DNA of 64,000 bases, from the NCBI RefSeq assembly GCF_009377345.1, contig NZ_WBSL01000001.1, positions 372,001 through 436,000 on the forward strand, given 5' to 3'. A program made the position numbers and the translations under genes. This DNA is from Deinococcus terrestris. GTDB lineage: Bacteria; Deinococcota; Deinococci; Deinococcales; Deinococcaceae. The notes beneath the pieces were generated by a model. That model saw only the letters and a program-made list of their open reading frames with translations. It searched no databases and had not been told where the DNA came from. How positions within the stretch are numbered: the first letter of the stretch is position 1; each line of letters starts with the position of its first letter. Shown here in pieces: positions 13,420-29,741 of this stretch.

Positions 13420-14355
13420 ATGCCCGATGTCCTCCCCACCGCCGCCGACCTCGCCGTCTTCTCGCTCGCCGCGCAGCATCCCGACACGCGCGGCTGGGTG
13501 GGCGACCCCGCCCGCCTCGCCTTGCTGGGAGAGGAGCACGCCTTCGACCTTCAGCTCGCCACCGACCTTGACCTCGCCGCGAAACGGGCCGAGTTTCTGA
13601 GCGTGGGGCAGCCTGCCAAGGCGTTCCTCAACCGCTGGGCCGAAGTGAGGCCGGACCTGGGCGCCATGCTCTCCATCCGCTTCGAGGGGCTGGACTGGGA
13701 GAAGCCCTTCGTGGACGCCAGCGTGACGACGCGGCCGCTGATGCCAGATGACCTCCCCGCGTTGCGGAAGGTGGCCCTGGACATTTACGGCGCGTTCCGG
13801 CCTGGACGCCTGCGGGTGTGGAGCGCGGCAGAGATGGGAGCGTTCCCCGACACGCGCCCCGATATGCGCGTCCTGGCCGCGCCGCTAGCGGACCTGCGTG
13901 GGGCAGAGCTACCAGACGGCCTCACGCTCATCCCCACCCGCGATACCTCGCACCATGCCGAGGCAGTGGCCGCCTACGCCGACGTAGACGCCGAGCATCC
14001 CGGCCATGTCGGACAAGCCCGGATGCTGAGCGAGGATGATCTGGCCGCAGCCATCGCGGCGGGAACCATGTTCGACGTGCTGTGGAAAGGCCAGTGGAGC
14101 GGCTACGCGGGCACGCTGCCCGAAACCCTTCTCGGTCTTCCCGCCCAGGTCGTGCAGGAACTCCTGCTCGCTCCCCACGCCCGTGGCCACGGCCTCGGCC
14201 CCCACCTCTCCACCCTGCTGGCCCGTGCCCTCCCCGACGATGGGCGGGTGCTTCTTGGCACCATCCACGGCGAGAACCGGGGAGCGCGGGAGGCGGCGCT
14301 GCGGGCCGGGCGGCGCGATATCGGTGGGTGGACCTGGGTGCCCCTGCAAGGGTGA
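13420..14355 (+). CDS. GNAT-superfamily acetyltransferase, large two-domain type
   Basis: The protein has 311 residues. The C-terminal domain looks like GNAT: LPAQVVQELLLAPHARGHGLGPHLSTLLARAL includes an RGHGLG acetyl-CoA loop, followed by GTIHGENRGAREAALRAGR, the usual beta6-alpha4 signature. The N-terminal half (RPLMPDDLPALRKVALDIYGAF) may be a second, degenerate GNAT fold. The start at 13420 is supported by TAGCCT (13407-13412), 7 bases upstream. The repetitive MPRPMPSPVPRP stretch from an earlier ATG is then untranslated. The substrate is unknown. Confidence 0.7.
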   Translation: MPDVLPTAADLAVFSLAAQHPDTRGWVGDPARLALLGEEHAFDLQLATDLDLAAKRAEFLSVGQPAKAFLNRWAEVRPDLGAMLSIRFEGLDWEKPFVDASVTTRPLMPDDLPALRKVALDIYGAFRPGRLRVWSAAEMGAFPDTRPDMRVLAAPLADLRGAELPDGLTLIPTRDTSHHAEAVAAYADVDAEHPGHVGQARMLSEDDLAAAIAAGTMFDVLWKGQWSGYAGTLPETLLGLPAQVVQELLLAPHARGHGLGPHLSTLLARALPDDGRVLLGTIHGENRGAREAALRAGRRDIGGWTWVPLQG

Positions 14356-14386
14356 CCCTCGCCCGACCTCACCCCCCGTCCCATCT

Positions 14387-14394
14387 GCTAAAAT
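14387..14394 (+). promoter_or_regulatory. Extended -10 promoter ahead of the typA leader
   Basis: TGCTAAAAT is an extended -10 element (TG-N-TAAAAT), with no good -35 visible. A transcript would begin near 14400 and immediately enter the hairpin at 14409-14448. It would give a leader of about 120 bases before typA. Confidence 0.5.
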
Positions 14395-14408
14395 CCCCGT
14401 TTGGGTAT

Positions 14409-14448
14409 CCCGCCCACCGTCCAGACCGGACATGTGGCGGGCTTTTTT
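14409..14448 (+). terminator. Intrinsic terminator (GNAT end or typA leader attenuator)
   Basis: CCCGCCCAC pairs with GTGGCGGG around a GTCC...GGAC inner stem and is followed by TTTTTT. It stands 54 bases after the GNAT stop and 72 bases before typA. The extended -10 box lies just upstream of the hairpin, so the hairpin would fall inside the typA leader as well. Confidence 0.8.
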
Positions 14449-14458
14449 ATGCAGATGA

Positions 14459-14493
14459 GCTGAGAGCTGAAGGCTGACCGCTGAGAGCTAACG
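14459..14493 (+). repeat. Heptad tandem repeat (GCTGANN)5
   Basis: GCTGAGA, GCTGAAG, GCTGACC, GCTGAGA and GCTAACG follow one another without gaps in the typA leader, directly after the terminator hairpin. The units are a variant of the CTGG/CCAG heptad found elsewhere in the window. Confidence 0.75.
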
Positions 14494-14519
14494 GCTCCGC
14501 ACAAAGGGAGCTGACATAC

Positions 14520-16301
<1,782 letters not shown>

Positions 16302-16328
16302 TCGCCGCCCAGCAGGTCGTGCGATTCA

Positions 16329-16354
16329 CCCCCAGGACGGCCTGGGGGTTTTCC
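16329..16354 (+). terminator. Intrinsic terminator after typA
   Basis: CCCCCAGG (16329-16336), ACGG, CCTGGGGG (16341-16348), then TTTTCCTTT. It is a textbook stem followed by a T-rich tract 27 bases after the stop codon. Confidence 0.9.
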
Positions 16355-16469
16355 TTTGGTCCACTGCTGAACTCACGGTCCAGAGGGCGCCGGGCGGGCC
16401 GCAACCTTCCGGGGTCCGGCAGCGTAACGGGGGCATGTTCGGGCTCCCTTCCGCCCTGCTGGGCCGCTC

Positions 16470-17402
16470 ATGCTAGAGGCCTTCGCCTGGATCGTGCATC
16501 CGCTGGCGGGCCTCGCGCTGGCGCTGTGGGGGTCGGTGATCTTCTCGGGCCGGGGCAAGCACGCGGCCGAGGTGGGCCGGGCCGCCGCCCTCATCGTGTT
16601 GATGGCGGTGCTGGGCGCCACCTGGGTGGTCCATCCGGCGGCGGGAATGCTGCTGGGCTACCTGGGGTCGCGGGGCTTTCACCGCTGGCAGCGGGACTGG
16701 CGGGCACTGCTCGTTGGAGTGCTGGCCGGACTGGTCTTTATGGCGCTGGGGGCAGACTGGCTGGTCTTCCCCCTGATCGTGATGGGGCTGATCTGGGTCT
16801 TTTCGGCCCCGGCGTCCCTGTGGACGGCCGGGAAGTCGCCGCAGGCCATTGGGGACGCGCCCGCTTCTGCCGCCCTACCCGAGCAGGCGGGCGGCCTGCC
16901 GCTGGGCGACCTCACCTCCCGCGAGCGCGAGGCGGTGCCGGTGGGCGGGGCAGCAGCGAACGCGGCGCGGCGAGCACAGGCGGCTCCCGCTCCCGACGAC
17001 GAGGACGCACTCACCGCCCTGACCCGTGACGAGCGGTTGCCCGGCGAGGCCCGCGCTCAACTCGTGGCGCTGGACCTGCGGACCCGCGAGGCCCTGCGCC
17101 ACCTGGAAGCCCAGGGGCAGGGGGGCAGTGAGGGGGCTTACCTGGCCCGCGCGGTGCGGCGTGAGTATGCACCGGCCGCCGCGCACGCTTACCTCAAGCT
17201 GCCGCCCACCCTGGCAAACACCCAGCCGTTGGAAGACGGCAAGACGGGACGGGACCTGCTGCGCGAGCAACTCGACTTGCTACTGGGCGCGGTGGCCGAG
17301 GTGCTGGATGAGGCCCTGCGTACGGGCGGCCAGGAGCTGCTTACCCACGGTCGGTTCCTGCGCGAAAAGTTCCGCAAGGCGCCGGGGGACCTTGAGCTGT
17401 AG
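16470..17402 (+). CDS. Membrane protein with a C-terminal XpaC/TelA-like cytosolic domain
   Basis: The 310-residue protein starts with four hydrophobic helices (about residues 3-120). A low-complexity linker rich in Ala, Pro and Asp follows (about 120-185), then a helical cytosolic domain. That domain contains AHAYLKLPPTLANTQPL, a LLREQLDLLLGAVAEVLDEAL helix and LLTHGRFLREKF. It resembles the C-terminal part of proteins annotated as 5-bromo-4-chloroindolyl phosphate hydrolysis (XpaC) proteins, often linked to tellurite/stress genes, but that annotation name is not a known function. There is no operon partner. The gene borders the decayed mobile island. Confidence 0.6.
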   Translation: MLEAFAWIVHPLAGLALALWGSVIFSGRGKHAAEVGRAAALIVLMAVLGATWVVHPAAGMLLGYLGSRGFHRWQRDWRALLVGVLAGLVFMALGADWLVFPLIVMGLIWVFSAPASLWTAGKSPQAIGDAPASAALPEQAGGLPLGDLTSREREAVPVGGAAANAARRAQAAPAPDDEDALTALTRDERLPGEARAQLVALDLRTREALRHLEAQGQGGSEGAYLARAVRREYAPAAAHAYLKLPPTLANTQPLEDGKTGRDLLREQLDLLLGAVAEVLDEALRTGGQELLTHGRFLREKFRKAPGDLEL

Positions 17403-17659
17403 CCCAAGCACGGCCTCGCGCCCCGCCCGGTCACTGACACGGAAAAGATTACCTGTCAAAGTTGCGACAAACTAATGGTCACTGCCGTTGGCAGGTGATT
17501 CTTTGCGGATGCATGACCCTGGACGCGCGAGGTCTATTCCTTGGGCTTTTCTCGACGCTTCACCACCAGTTCCAATTCCGGTATGGCTAACAGGAGTGCA
17601 CATTTCTGGAATGGACATTAAAGACCTTCCTGACCTTAACCAGAGGGCAAGGTCGTGCG

Positions 17660-18386
17660 TGCCGCATTTCCAATGGCCTCCATAGAGGGGCACTGATTTC
17701 AGGGTAATAACGCGTTGTAGCGGTGAATGTCTCGAGATGGGATTGCCGTCGGCTAAAGGACAGGGAACGCCTCACCAAATGGGCCAGACGGGCACGCAAG
17801 GCTGCATTGAAGCGCCCAACGTGTAGGGTTCCGCCAATCTGGTGTAGTGCCCCGAACTCTTGTAGACCGACAAGCCGTCGGCAGGCACACCGCGTCCAGA
17901 TAGAGGGTTTCGAGGCTGTGCCACAGGCCATACGCCCCCAAGGTGTCGCGGTCCATAAGGAAGCACCCGACGATCCGTCGGGTGTGGCGGCCCATCGCCA
18001 GCTAGATTCACCGCACACGACTTTGGCTGCTCACGAAGTGCATAACTCGTCGCACTCCAGCACCTGCTCGGGAGGCGCTCAGGCTTTTTTTGCTCCTCCG
18101 CTGAACTCATCAAGGCCGTACGGAACGTCCCGGCCCAGCTGCTTGAGGTGCGGGCAGAACCACGACCGACTGACGCCCGTCACCCCGCAACTCCCCCGCG
18201 GGGAGGGGCGTTCGGTGAGCAGACGATCTATCAGGGCGATTACTCCGCTGGGATTCGGTGACAGGTGGGGTTGAGCGTGAACTGAAAGCCGCAGATGCAG
18301 CACAAGTAGCGCTGCTTCCCGGTGTGGGCATGACCGTTGTTGACGATGCGGACGGCGCCGCACTGCGGACACGTCAGACCGTTCAT
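17660..18386 (-). mobile_element. Relic of an IS1-family insertion sequence (transposase with many frameshifts and stops)
   Basis: Read on the minus strand from ATG 18386, the frame starts MNGLTCPQCGAVRIVNNGH and continues to YLCCICGFQFTLNPTCH, a CxxC...CxxC zinc finger as in IS1 InsA, before a stop. Later pieces occur in other frames: VTGVSRSWFCPHLKQLGRDV, LECDELCT (first acidic residue of the DDE site), LAMGRHTRRIVGCFLMDRDTLGAYGLWHSLE, and GRFNAALRARLAHLVRRSLSFSRRQSHLETF, the InsB C-terminal block. Two Trp codons have become TGA and TAG. I found no terminal inverted repeats or target duplication, so the ends are approximate. The element cannot encode an active transposase. Confidence 0.8.
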
Positions 18387-18497
18387 GGTTCATTCAACAT
18401 CCGTCATGCCCAGAAGTCCACGACCGCCTACAGAACGGCAAATGCGGGGCCTGAGCGTGTACAGATGTGTGGGAGCGGTGGCCGAGGCTGTGTGGGA

Positions 18498-18728
18498 TCA
18501 GCCCTTCTGGTATGCCGCTCGCGCGTCGAGGAGCACCGCAAACCCCGTCTCGTCTGCTGCGATGATGATCCGACGGTTGTATGCCTCATCCACGGCGCGT
18601 AGGGCAGTCCTCAAACGGAGGTTCTCGTCTGCCTGAACGAGGTAGGCCTCAGCGATCAAGGATGCCTGCTCGTTCAGCGCCCCATCCGCCAGCAGTTGCT
18701 GGATATGCTCCGGTGTCAGGTTTCTCAC
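18498..18728 (-). CDS. Small hypothetical protein
   Basis: The 76-residue frame starts with GTG and reads RNLTPEHIQQLLADGALNEQASLIAEAYL, then a helical segment ADENLRLRTALRAVDEAYNRR and ILLAADETGF-like residues near the end. It is mostly helical with heptad-like spacing and has no recognised domain. It lies between the IS1 relic and other broken frames, so it may be a leftover of the same island. The reading frame is open and its composition looks protein-like. Existence is moderately likely and function unknown. Confidence 0.45.
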   Translation of the reverse strand: MRNLTPEHIQQLLADGALNEQASLIAEAYLVQADENLRLRTALRAVDEAYNRRIIIAADETGFAVLLDARAAYQKG

Positions 18729-18769
18729 AGTGCTTGAGTATGAATGTCAGCGGGTGACGAGACATGCCC

Positions 18770-19309
18770 CCGCCGGGGGTCACGTGCTGAGGGTCACCTG
18801 CCACTGCCGACTCGCTGGGTCGATCGCTGCCGCCGGCGCGTTGACCAGCCGCAGCGTGATCTGCCCCGCCGCGCTTCCCCACGCGCCCCAGGGCACCGAT
18901 CCGGGCCACGCTCAATCCCTGCCCGACGGCCGCTCCAGCCGCCCCCATGGTTTCCACGCTGCTGTGCGCCACGATGTCATACCGGTTGGCGACGGTGGCC
19001 CTCCCGCTTGCTCCGTTCCCGCGCTTTGTTGACCCGCCGCCGCAGCGTGCGGACCGGGATACCCAGCTTGGAGACCAGTTCCCCGGCCGTCCATAGCATG
19101 GTCTGGCGCTTGGGGCTGTAAGCCAGGGTCATGGCCGCTTCGAATGCGTGGGCGCTGGCCCCGAGCAGTTCGACGAGTTGAGCGGTGAGGCTGTGTTCGT
19201 GGAAGCGCCCTTCGCCAAGGGCCGCGATCTGGCCGCGTTCAAGGTCTGTGGCGGCAGCATGGCCGGTGGAAGGCGCCCGACTTACGACGGCGACGTGGTG
19301 ATCGTGCAC
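18770..19309 (-). pseudogene. Broken minus-strand gene(s) with a helix-turn-helix-like segment
   Basis: From 19309 a frame reads HSLTAQLVELLGASAHAFEAA and MLWTAGELVSKLGIPVRTLRRRVNKAR. The latter looks like a helix-turn-helix of a MerR/excisionase or replication-type DNA-binding protein. The frame stops at 18977. A shifted frame continues with NRYDIVAHSSVETMGAAGAAV, and another shift gives QITLRLVNAPAAAIDPASRQW. The pieces look like one protein split by frameshifts, but I cannot name it. The opposite strand of part of this region carries the S24 repressor fragment, so only one of the two readings may be genuine in the overlap. Confidence 0.35.
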
Positions 19310-19474
19310 CGCGAGCTGGGTGGGGGGATCAGTCAGCCGGTAGGCGCTCGCCTCGAGGACGATGGGTTCGTGGTCAAACGCCTGCGACCGAACGGCATCC
19401 TCGACCCCGGGCTGTCCCTCATTCCAGCTGAGCGGGTCGCCCAGGTACTGGGCCGTGTTGTCCGGGTCGTCTGA
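19190..19474 (+). pseudogene. C-terminal fragment of an S24-family phage-type repressor (LexA/CI-like)
   Basis: The plus-strand frame contains FVEAPFAKGRDLAAFKVCGGSMAGG, then RRPTYDGDVVIVHRELGG and GFVVKRLRPNG, ending QVLGRVVRVV. This is the self-cleaving peptidase domain of CI/LexA-like repressors. The usual GDSM becomes GGSM but keeps the nucleophile serine, and the lysine is in VVKRL. No helix-turn-helix domain precedes it in frame, and the frame upstream is interrupted. It therefore appears to be a truncated remnant, probably from a lost prophage or integrative element. It forms part of the decayed island. Confidence 0.65.
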
Positions 19475-19831
19475 AGCGTGCCGTGAAGATGGGGATTGAA
19501 TTTACAGCAGATCACCCCCGGCGCCAGGAGGCTCACGGGAGGTTCTATTGAACGCATGGCACTCAAAGGGTCGGGGATGGAACGAGCCGGGCGATTTCGG
19601 GGGAGAGCCGGTATGCCAGAACGGGAAAGGAAGAGGCACGGCCAGCACGGCCGAGGCGTCACTCTAGGTTTAGGCTGGCTCCGGTTGTTCCACGAGGATT
19701 GAATTTGAGTCAGGGCGAGGGGTTGAGCACAGAGAACAGCACCCCGTTCCCCGCCCGGTCACACCGACGGCGACTTGCGTCCCTGTTCATGGGAGCTCGG
19801 GTCCGTTAACCTGAGCTTCAGAGTCAGGATT
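19475..19831. other. Gene-poor spacer at the right edge of the decayed island
   Basis: No convincing coding frame is present. The short frame from 19496 has no recognisable protein character. GATTGAATTT occurs twice (about 19494 and 19697) but without further CRISPR-like structure. The right end holds the probable promoter region of the next gene. Confidence 0.5.
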
Positions 19832-20365
19832 ATGACGACGACCCCCATCCCCGCTCCCCTCCAAACGACCGCGCCCTCCGGCGACCTCCGCATTCCCTCG
19901 CTGCTGCTGGCGGCGGAGGCGGTGCTGGCCCACCTGCACCCCCGCGCTCCCCTGCGGGTGGAGCGGGTGGCCCTGGGCGAGACGCCCGGCGTGACCTACG
20001 CCCTCGCGCCCGATCCCCAGGCCCTGGCCCTGAACCGGGCATTGCGCGAGGAAGTCGCCCTGGTCGGTCTGGCCCGCTCCGCGATGGCGCGGCTGCTGGG
20101 GCTTTCGGCCGACGCGGGGAAGGGTCCCGCCTGCCGTGACCCCCGCGCCCTGCTGACCGCTGCTCTCACCGACCCCGAGGAGCTGGAAGTGCTGGACGCC
20201 CAGCTCGCCGTGCTGGAGGCCCGCGCCCGCGCCCTGCTGCGCCGCTCCTGGGCCGAGGTGGAGGTGGTCGCGGCGGGCCTGCGCGACCACGGCGAACTCG
20301 ATGCGCGGGAGGTCGCCCACCGGGTCGCCTGTGCCCAGGGCATCCGGGGCACGCTGCTGAACTGA
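19832..20365 (+). CDS. Hypothetical protein
   Basis: The 177-residue product starts MTTTPIPAPLQTTAPSGDLR and is largely helical from about residue 85 (ALREEVALVGLARSAMARLLGL, ELEVLDAQLAVLEARARALLRRSWAEVE). There is no signal peptide, membrane helix or known catalytic motif. Its GC-rich codon use matches normal chromosomal genes rather than the decayed island to its left, so it probably marks the resumption of the core chromosome. A strong terminator follows. I do not recognise the family. Confidence 0.6.
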   Translation: MTTTPIPAPLQTTAPSGDLRIPSLLLAAEAVLAHLHPRAPLRVERVALGETPGVTYALAPDPQALALNRALREEVALVGLARSAMARLLGLSADAGKGPACRDPRALLTAALTDPEELEVLDAQLAVLEARARALLRRSWAEVEVVAAGLRDHGELDAREVAHRVACAQGIRGTLLN

Positions 20366-20395
20366 CCTTTACCGAACGGGGGTCGTTGCTCGATT

Positions 20396-20443
20396 GGGTG
20401 TGCTGGACGTGACCACTTCCTGTCCGTCTAGCACACCCTTTTT
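20396..20443 (+). terminator. Intrinsic terminator after the 19832 gene
   Basis: GGGTGTGCTGGACG (from 20396) pairs with CGTCTAGCACACCC (ending 20438) with one G-T pair, around a 15-base loop, and is followed by TTTTT. Confidence 0.9.
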
Positions 20444-20561
20444 CCCAAACTGGGACAATCCTGCTCGGATCAGTCGGGATTGTGTGCCAGTCTTCATTTT
20501 GCGGCCGGAGCTACGTTCCTGAGCATCGGCCCGGCGCACCCTGCGTTCAGGAGGCAGCACC

Positions 20562-20771
20562 ATGAACGACATGCAACAAGGCCGGAATATGGGAGAAGGG
20601 CAGAGCGTCGTGAGCCGCTGCGGGGCCACAAACTGCCGTTACAACGAGGGGGAGAACTGTACGGCGGGCCAGATCGAGGTCGACTTCAGCGGCCAGATGG
20701 CCCAGTGCCTCACCTTCAGCCCGCAGGACGGTCAGAGCGACTCGGCGCGGATGGGCGAGGGCACCCGCTGA
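20562..20771 (+). CDS. DUF1540 small cysteine-rich protein
   Basis: The 69-residue protein has the DUF1540 pattern SRCGATNCRYNEGENCTAGQIEVD...QCLTF, with four cysteines spaced to bind a metal. The family is known mainly from spore formers and other stress-tolerant bacteria and has no settled function. A ribosome site AGGAGG stands 8 bases before the ATG, one of the clearer Shine-Dalgarno sites in the window, so this gene uses a leadered mRNA. It is a single-gene unit preceded by a terminator. Confidence 0.85.
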   Translation: MNDMQQGRNMGEGQSVVSRCGATNCRYNEGENCTAGQIEVDFSGQMAQCLTFSPQDGQSDSARMGEGTR

Positions 20772-20835
20772 ACGTTCAGCTCCCTAACATATGGGCCGGG
20801 TGACGCTTCCCCGGCCCCCCTTCATTTCCCGCATG

Positions 20836-21723
<888 letters not shown>

Positions 21724-21832
21724 CCGGCGAGCGTAACAGGATTGAATGAGGCAGGAGGCGGCACCCGGCCGGGGACACCCCCACCGCCCGCCGTTCTGTC
21801 CTGGGCGTAACCCGCTCTGCTACACTCCCCCG

Positions 21833-24067
<2,235 letters not shown>

Positions 24068-24081
24068 GGGCATGAGCAGGA

Positions 24082-24117
24082 GGGCGGCTCCCGGACCATC
24101 GTCCCAGGAGCCGCCCC
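24082..24117. terminator. Inverted repeat between convergent uvrD and the Liv-type binding protein gene
   Basis: GGGCGGCTCC pairs with GGAGCCGCCC around a 14-base loop. The right side is followed by CATTCTGTTT. A weak T-tract makes it a probable shared terminator. Confidence 0.7.
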
Positions 24118-24132
24118 ATTCTGTTTCCCGCC

Positions 24133-25278
<1,146 letters not shown>

Positions 25279-25420
25279 TCAGCCTCCTGATCCACTCCGG
25301 CGCCGGGGCCTGGGGGAGCCCCTGGAGCTTCCGCCGCCGGGTGCGGGCAGTATCCCGGAGGAAGCTGAGACGACCAACCCACCTGGCCCGACTGGGTGGA
25401 CAGGCGGGGCGGAGGTGGGT

Positions 25421-26818
25421 CTACGCTCCCGCCACCTCCGCCCGCACGCTGGGGTCGGGGTCAGCCCGCAGCCGCTCGCGCACCCCCTCCGGCAGATCGT
25501 TTCTCCCCGCCACCGCCAACCGCACCCCCTCGTCGGGATCGGCGGCCAGTGCGGGTAGGAGGGCAGGAGAGAGGGCCAGGTGCCGGGCGGCGGCGCGTCG
25601 CACCCCGATGTTGGGGTCGGTGGCGAGGACGGTCAGCACCGCGTCGCCGGGCGCTTCAGCGTGGGCTACCGCCCGGCGCACCTCCGGGTCGGGGTCGGCG
25701 GCGAGGCGGGCGAGGCGCTCCGGGCCGAGGTCAGGCCGCACGGCGAGGAGGGTCCGCACCGCCGTGTCCGGGTCGTCCAGCAGCACGTCCAGCACCGCGC
25801 CACTGAGCCCCTCGGCACTCGCCACATGCAGGCGGATGTCCTGCTCCGGGGCACGGGCGAGGGCGAGCACGGCATCCTCCGGCAGATCGGTGCGCTCCAG
25901 CACGGCGCGGCGGACCTGTTCGGCCTCGTCGCCCGCCAGCCGCACCAGCAGCTCCGGTGGGGCGTCGGGGCGACGGGCCAGGGCCGCGCGGACCTCGTCC
26001 TCGGCGTCGTGCTCGGCGCGGTCGAGGGCCTCCGGCGGCACGGTCCAGGCTTGCAGGGCCGCTGCCCGCACGCTGGGGTGCTCGTTCGCCGCCAGCCATT
26101 CCCGCACGGTGCGGGGCAGGTCCACCCGTCGCGCCAGGGTCGAGAGCACGTCGGGGTCATCGTCGGTCGCCAGCGTGAGCAGGCAGTCCAGCGGCAGGTC
26201 CAGCCGTCGCGCGACCGAGGCCCGCACGAAGCCGTGCGCGTCGGTCACCAGGGTCCGCAGCACGTCGCCGGGGAGGTCGGGGCGGGCAGCCACCGCCTTC
26301 CGCACGTCGTAGTCGTCATCGGCGGCGAGGTGCCGCACCAGCACTTCGGATAGATCGGGCCGCCGCGCCACCGCCTCGCGCACCTGCCAGCCCGCGTCGG
26401 CGGCGAGGGCCTGCACCCGCTCGGCCCCCAGCCCCGGCCGGGCGGCGAGGGCGGTCCTCACCCCGAAGTCCTCGTGCCGCGCCGCGCCGTCCACCACCCA
26501 GGCGGGGGCTTCCGGCAGCGCGAGCAGGGCCGTGACCCCCTCGGCCGGAAAGAGGTTCAGCAGCCCCGGCCGGGCGAGACGCATCAGCGGCAGGCCGGGA
26601 TTTTGCAGCACCTCACGCGGAAAGGCGGGAGCCAGCGTCCCCAGCACCTCGGCAGGCGTGTTGGGATGCCGCGCGACCTGCGAGCGCACCCGCGCGTCGG
26701 GATGCCCGGCGAGGCCCGAGAGAGTCCCCGCCGTCGCGCCGGGCGCCTGCGCCGCTGCCAGCGCCGCCTCCGGGGACAGCGCCGCCAGCGTGCGCGAGTC
26801 GGGTTCGGGAATCGTCAT
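25421..26818 (-). CDS. Leucine-rich-repeat-variant / HEAT-like repeat protein
   Basis: The 465-residue protein consists almost wholly of about sixteen tandem units of roughly 24 residues. Each resembles LAADPDPEVRRAVA-R-DLP--VL, which is the leucine-rich-repeat-variant (LRV) pattern: two helices per turn, with Val-Arg-Ala-Val and Asp-Leu-Pro landmarks. There is no signal peptide or catalytic motif. Such solenoids bind proteins. I chose the ATG at 26816-26818 (TIPEPDSRTLAALS). A longer frame to 26881 would overlap the divergent phosphoesterase. It is divergently arranged 49 bases from that gene. Function is unknown. Confidence 0.8.
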   Translation of the reverse strand: MTIPEPDSRTLAALSPEAALAAAQAPGATAGTLSGLAGHPDARVRSQVARHPNTPAEVLGTLAPAFPREVLQNPGLPLMRLARPGLLNLFPAEGVTALLALPEAPAWVVDGAARHEDFGVRTALAARPGLGAERVQALAADAGWQVREAVARRPDLSEVLVRHLAADDDYDVRKAVAARPDLPGDVLRTLVTDAHGFVRASVARRLDLPLDCLLTLATDDDPDVLSTLARRVDLPRTVREWLAANEHPSVRAAALQAWTVPPEALDRAEHDAEDEVRAALARRPDAPPELLVRLAGDEAEQVRRAVLERTDLPEDAVLALARAPEQDIRLHVASAEGLSGAVLDVLLDDPDTAVRTLLAVRPDLGPERLARLAADPDPEVRRAVAHAEAPGDAVLTVLATDPNIGVRRAAARHLALSPALLPALAADPDEGVRLAVAGRNDLPEGVRERLRADPDPSVRAEVAGA

Positions 26819-26867
26819 GGGGCGATGATGCCAGATGCCGGAGTGGGAGGCTGTGCCACCATACCCC

Positions 26868-27546
26868 ATGCGCCTCGCCATCCTGACCGACGTTCATGGC
26901 AACCGATTCGCGCTGGAAGCGGTGCTGGAGGACCTCCGTTCTGCGAGTCCCGATGCTGTCCACAACCTAGGGGACACCGTCTGGGGCATGGCAGACCCGG
27001 CGGGGGCGTGGTCCATGCAGCGCGAACACGCGCCGCCCAGCGTGCGGGGCAATACGGACGAGTTCTTTCTGGCCGACCCCGCCGAGTTGGAAGCCGAGAC
27101 GCGGGCCTACCGCGAGTTCTTGGAGGGACAGCTCGGCGGCACGCCTGCCGAACTCTCCGCCTTACCGTTGACCGCAACTGTGGGAGAGGGGGAGGTGCTG
27201 CTCGCCCACGGCAGCCCGGCAGACGCGTGGGAGGCCCTGTTCGCCCTGCCGGAGGGGGAGCGGCTCGCGCGGGTGCGCGACTGGCCGGGAGTGCGGGTCG
27301 TTGTCGTGGGCCACACCCACACCGAGGCGGTCTGGACGCGGGGCGGCGTCACCTTTGTGAATGCGGGCGCCGTGTCCCGCCAGAAGGACGGCGACCCCAC
27401 CGCCCGCTGGGTGCTGCTGGAGCGCCGCGCGGGGGTCTGGAACGTGACCTTCCGCCGCGTGCCCTACGACACCGGGGCCGCCGCGGAGTGGGCGGAAGCG
27501 CACGCCCCGGACGGCGGCGCCGAGGCCTACATGGTGCGGACTGGCC

Positions 27547-27557
<11 letters not shown>
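26868..27557 (+). CDS. Metallophosphoesterase (calcineurin-like, YfcE/MJ0936 type)
   Basis: The 229-residue enzyme begins MRLAILTDVHGNRFALEAVLEDL, with the D-x-H metal motif. It has NLGDTVWG (GD motif), VRGNTDEF (GN-D/E motif) and VVGHTHTEAVW (GHxH). All residues for the dinuclear metal site are present, so it should be active on phosphodiesters or phosphomonoesters. The substrate is unknown; small family members act on cyclic nucleotides or phosphoproteins. The final 11 bases overlap the convergent VWA gene on the other strand. The start at 26868 is the first ATG that gives the family N-terminus. Confidence 0.88.
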
Positions 27558-28680
<1,123 letters not shown>

Positions 28681-28690
28681 GGGACGGCCC

Positions 28691-29713
<1,023 letters not shown>

Positions 29714-29741
29714 GGGGGAGAGGGTAGCGCGTAGGAGGGGC

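Noticed and set aside
19496..19702. A 68-residue frame downstream of the S24 fragment
   Set aside because: No ribosome site, no recognisable domain, and it lies in a decayed region. I treat it as spacer.
19494..19706. Two copies of GATTGAATTT, 203 bases apart, suggestive of a CRISPR repeat
   Set aside because: Only ten shared bases, no third copy and no spacers of fixed length. No cas-like gene is nearby.
21780..21832. A radiation/desiccation response motif upstream of uvrD, expected in some Deinococcus repair genes
   Set aside because: I read this interval and found no palindrome resembling TTATG...CATAA. Only the TACACT -10 box is visible.
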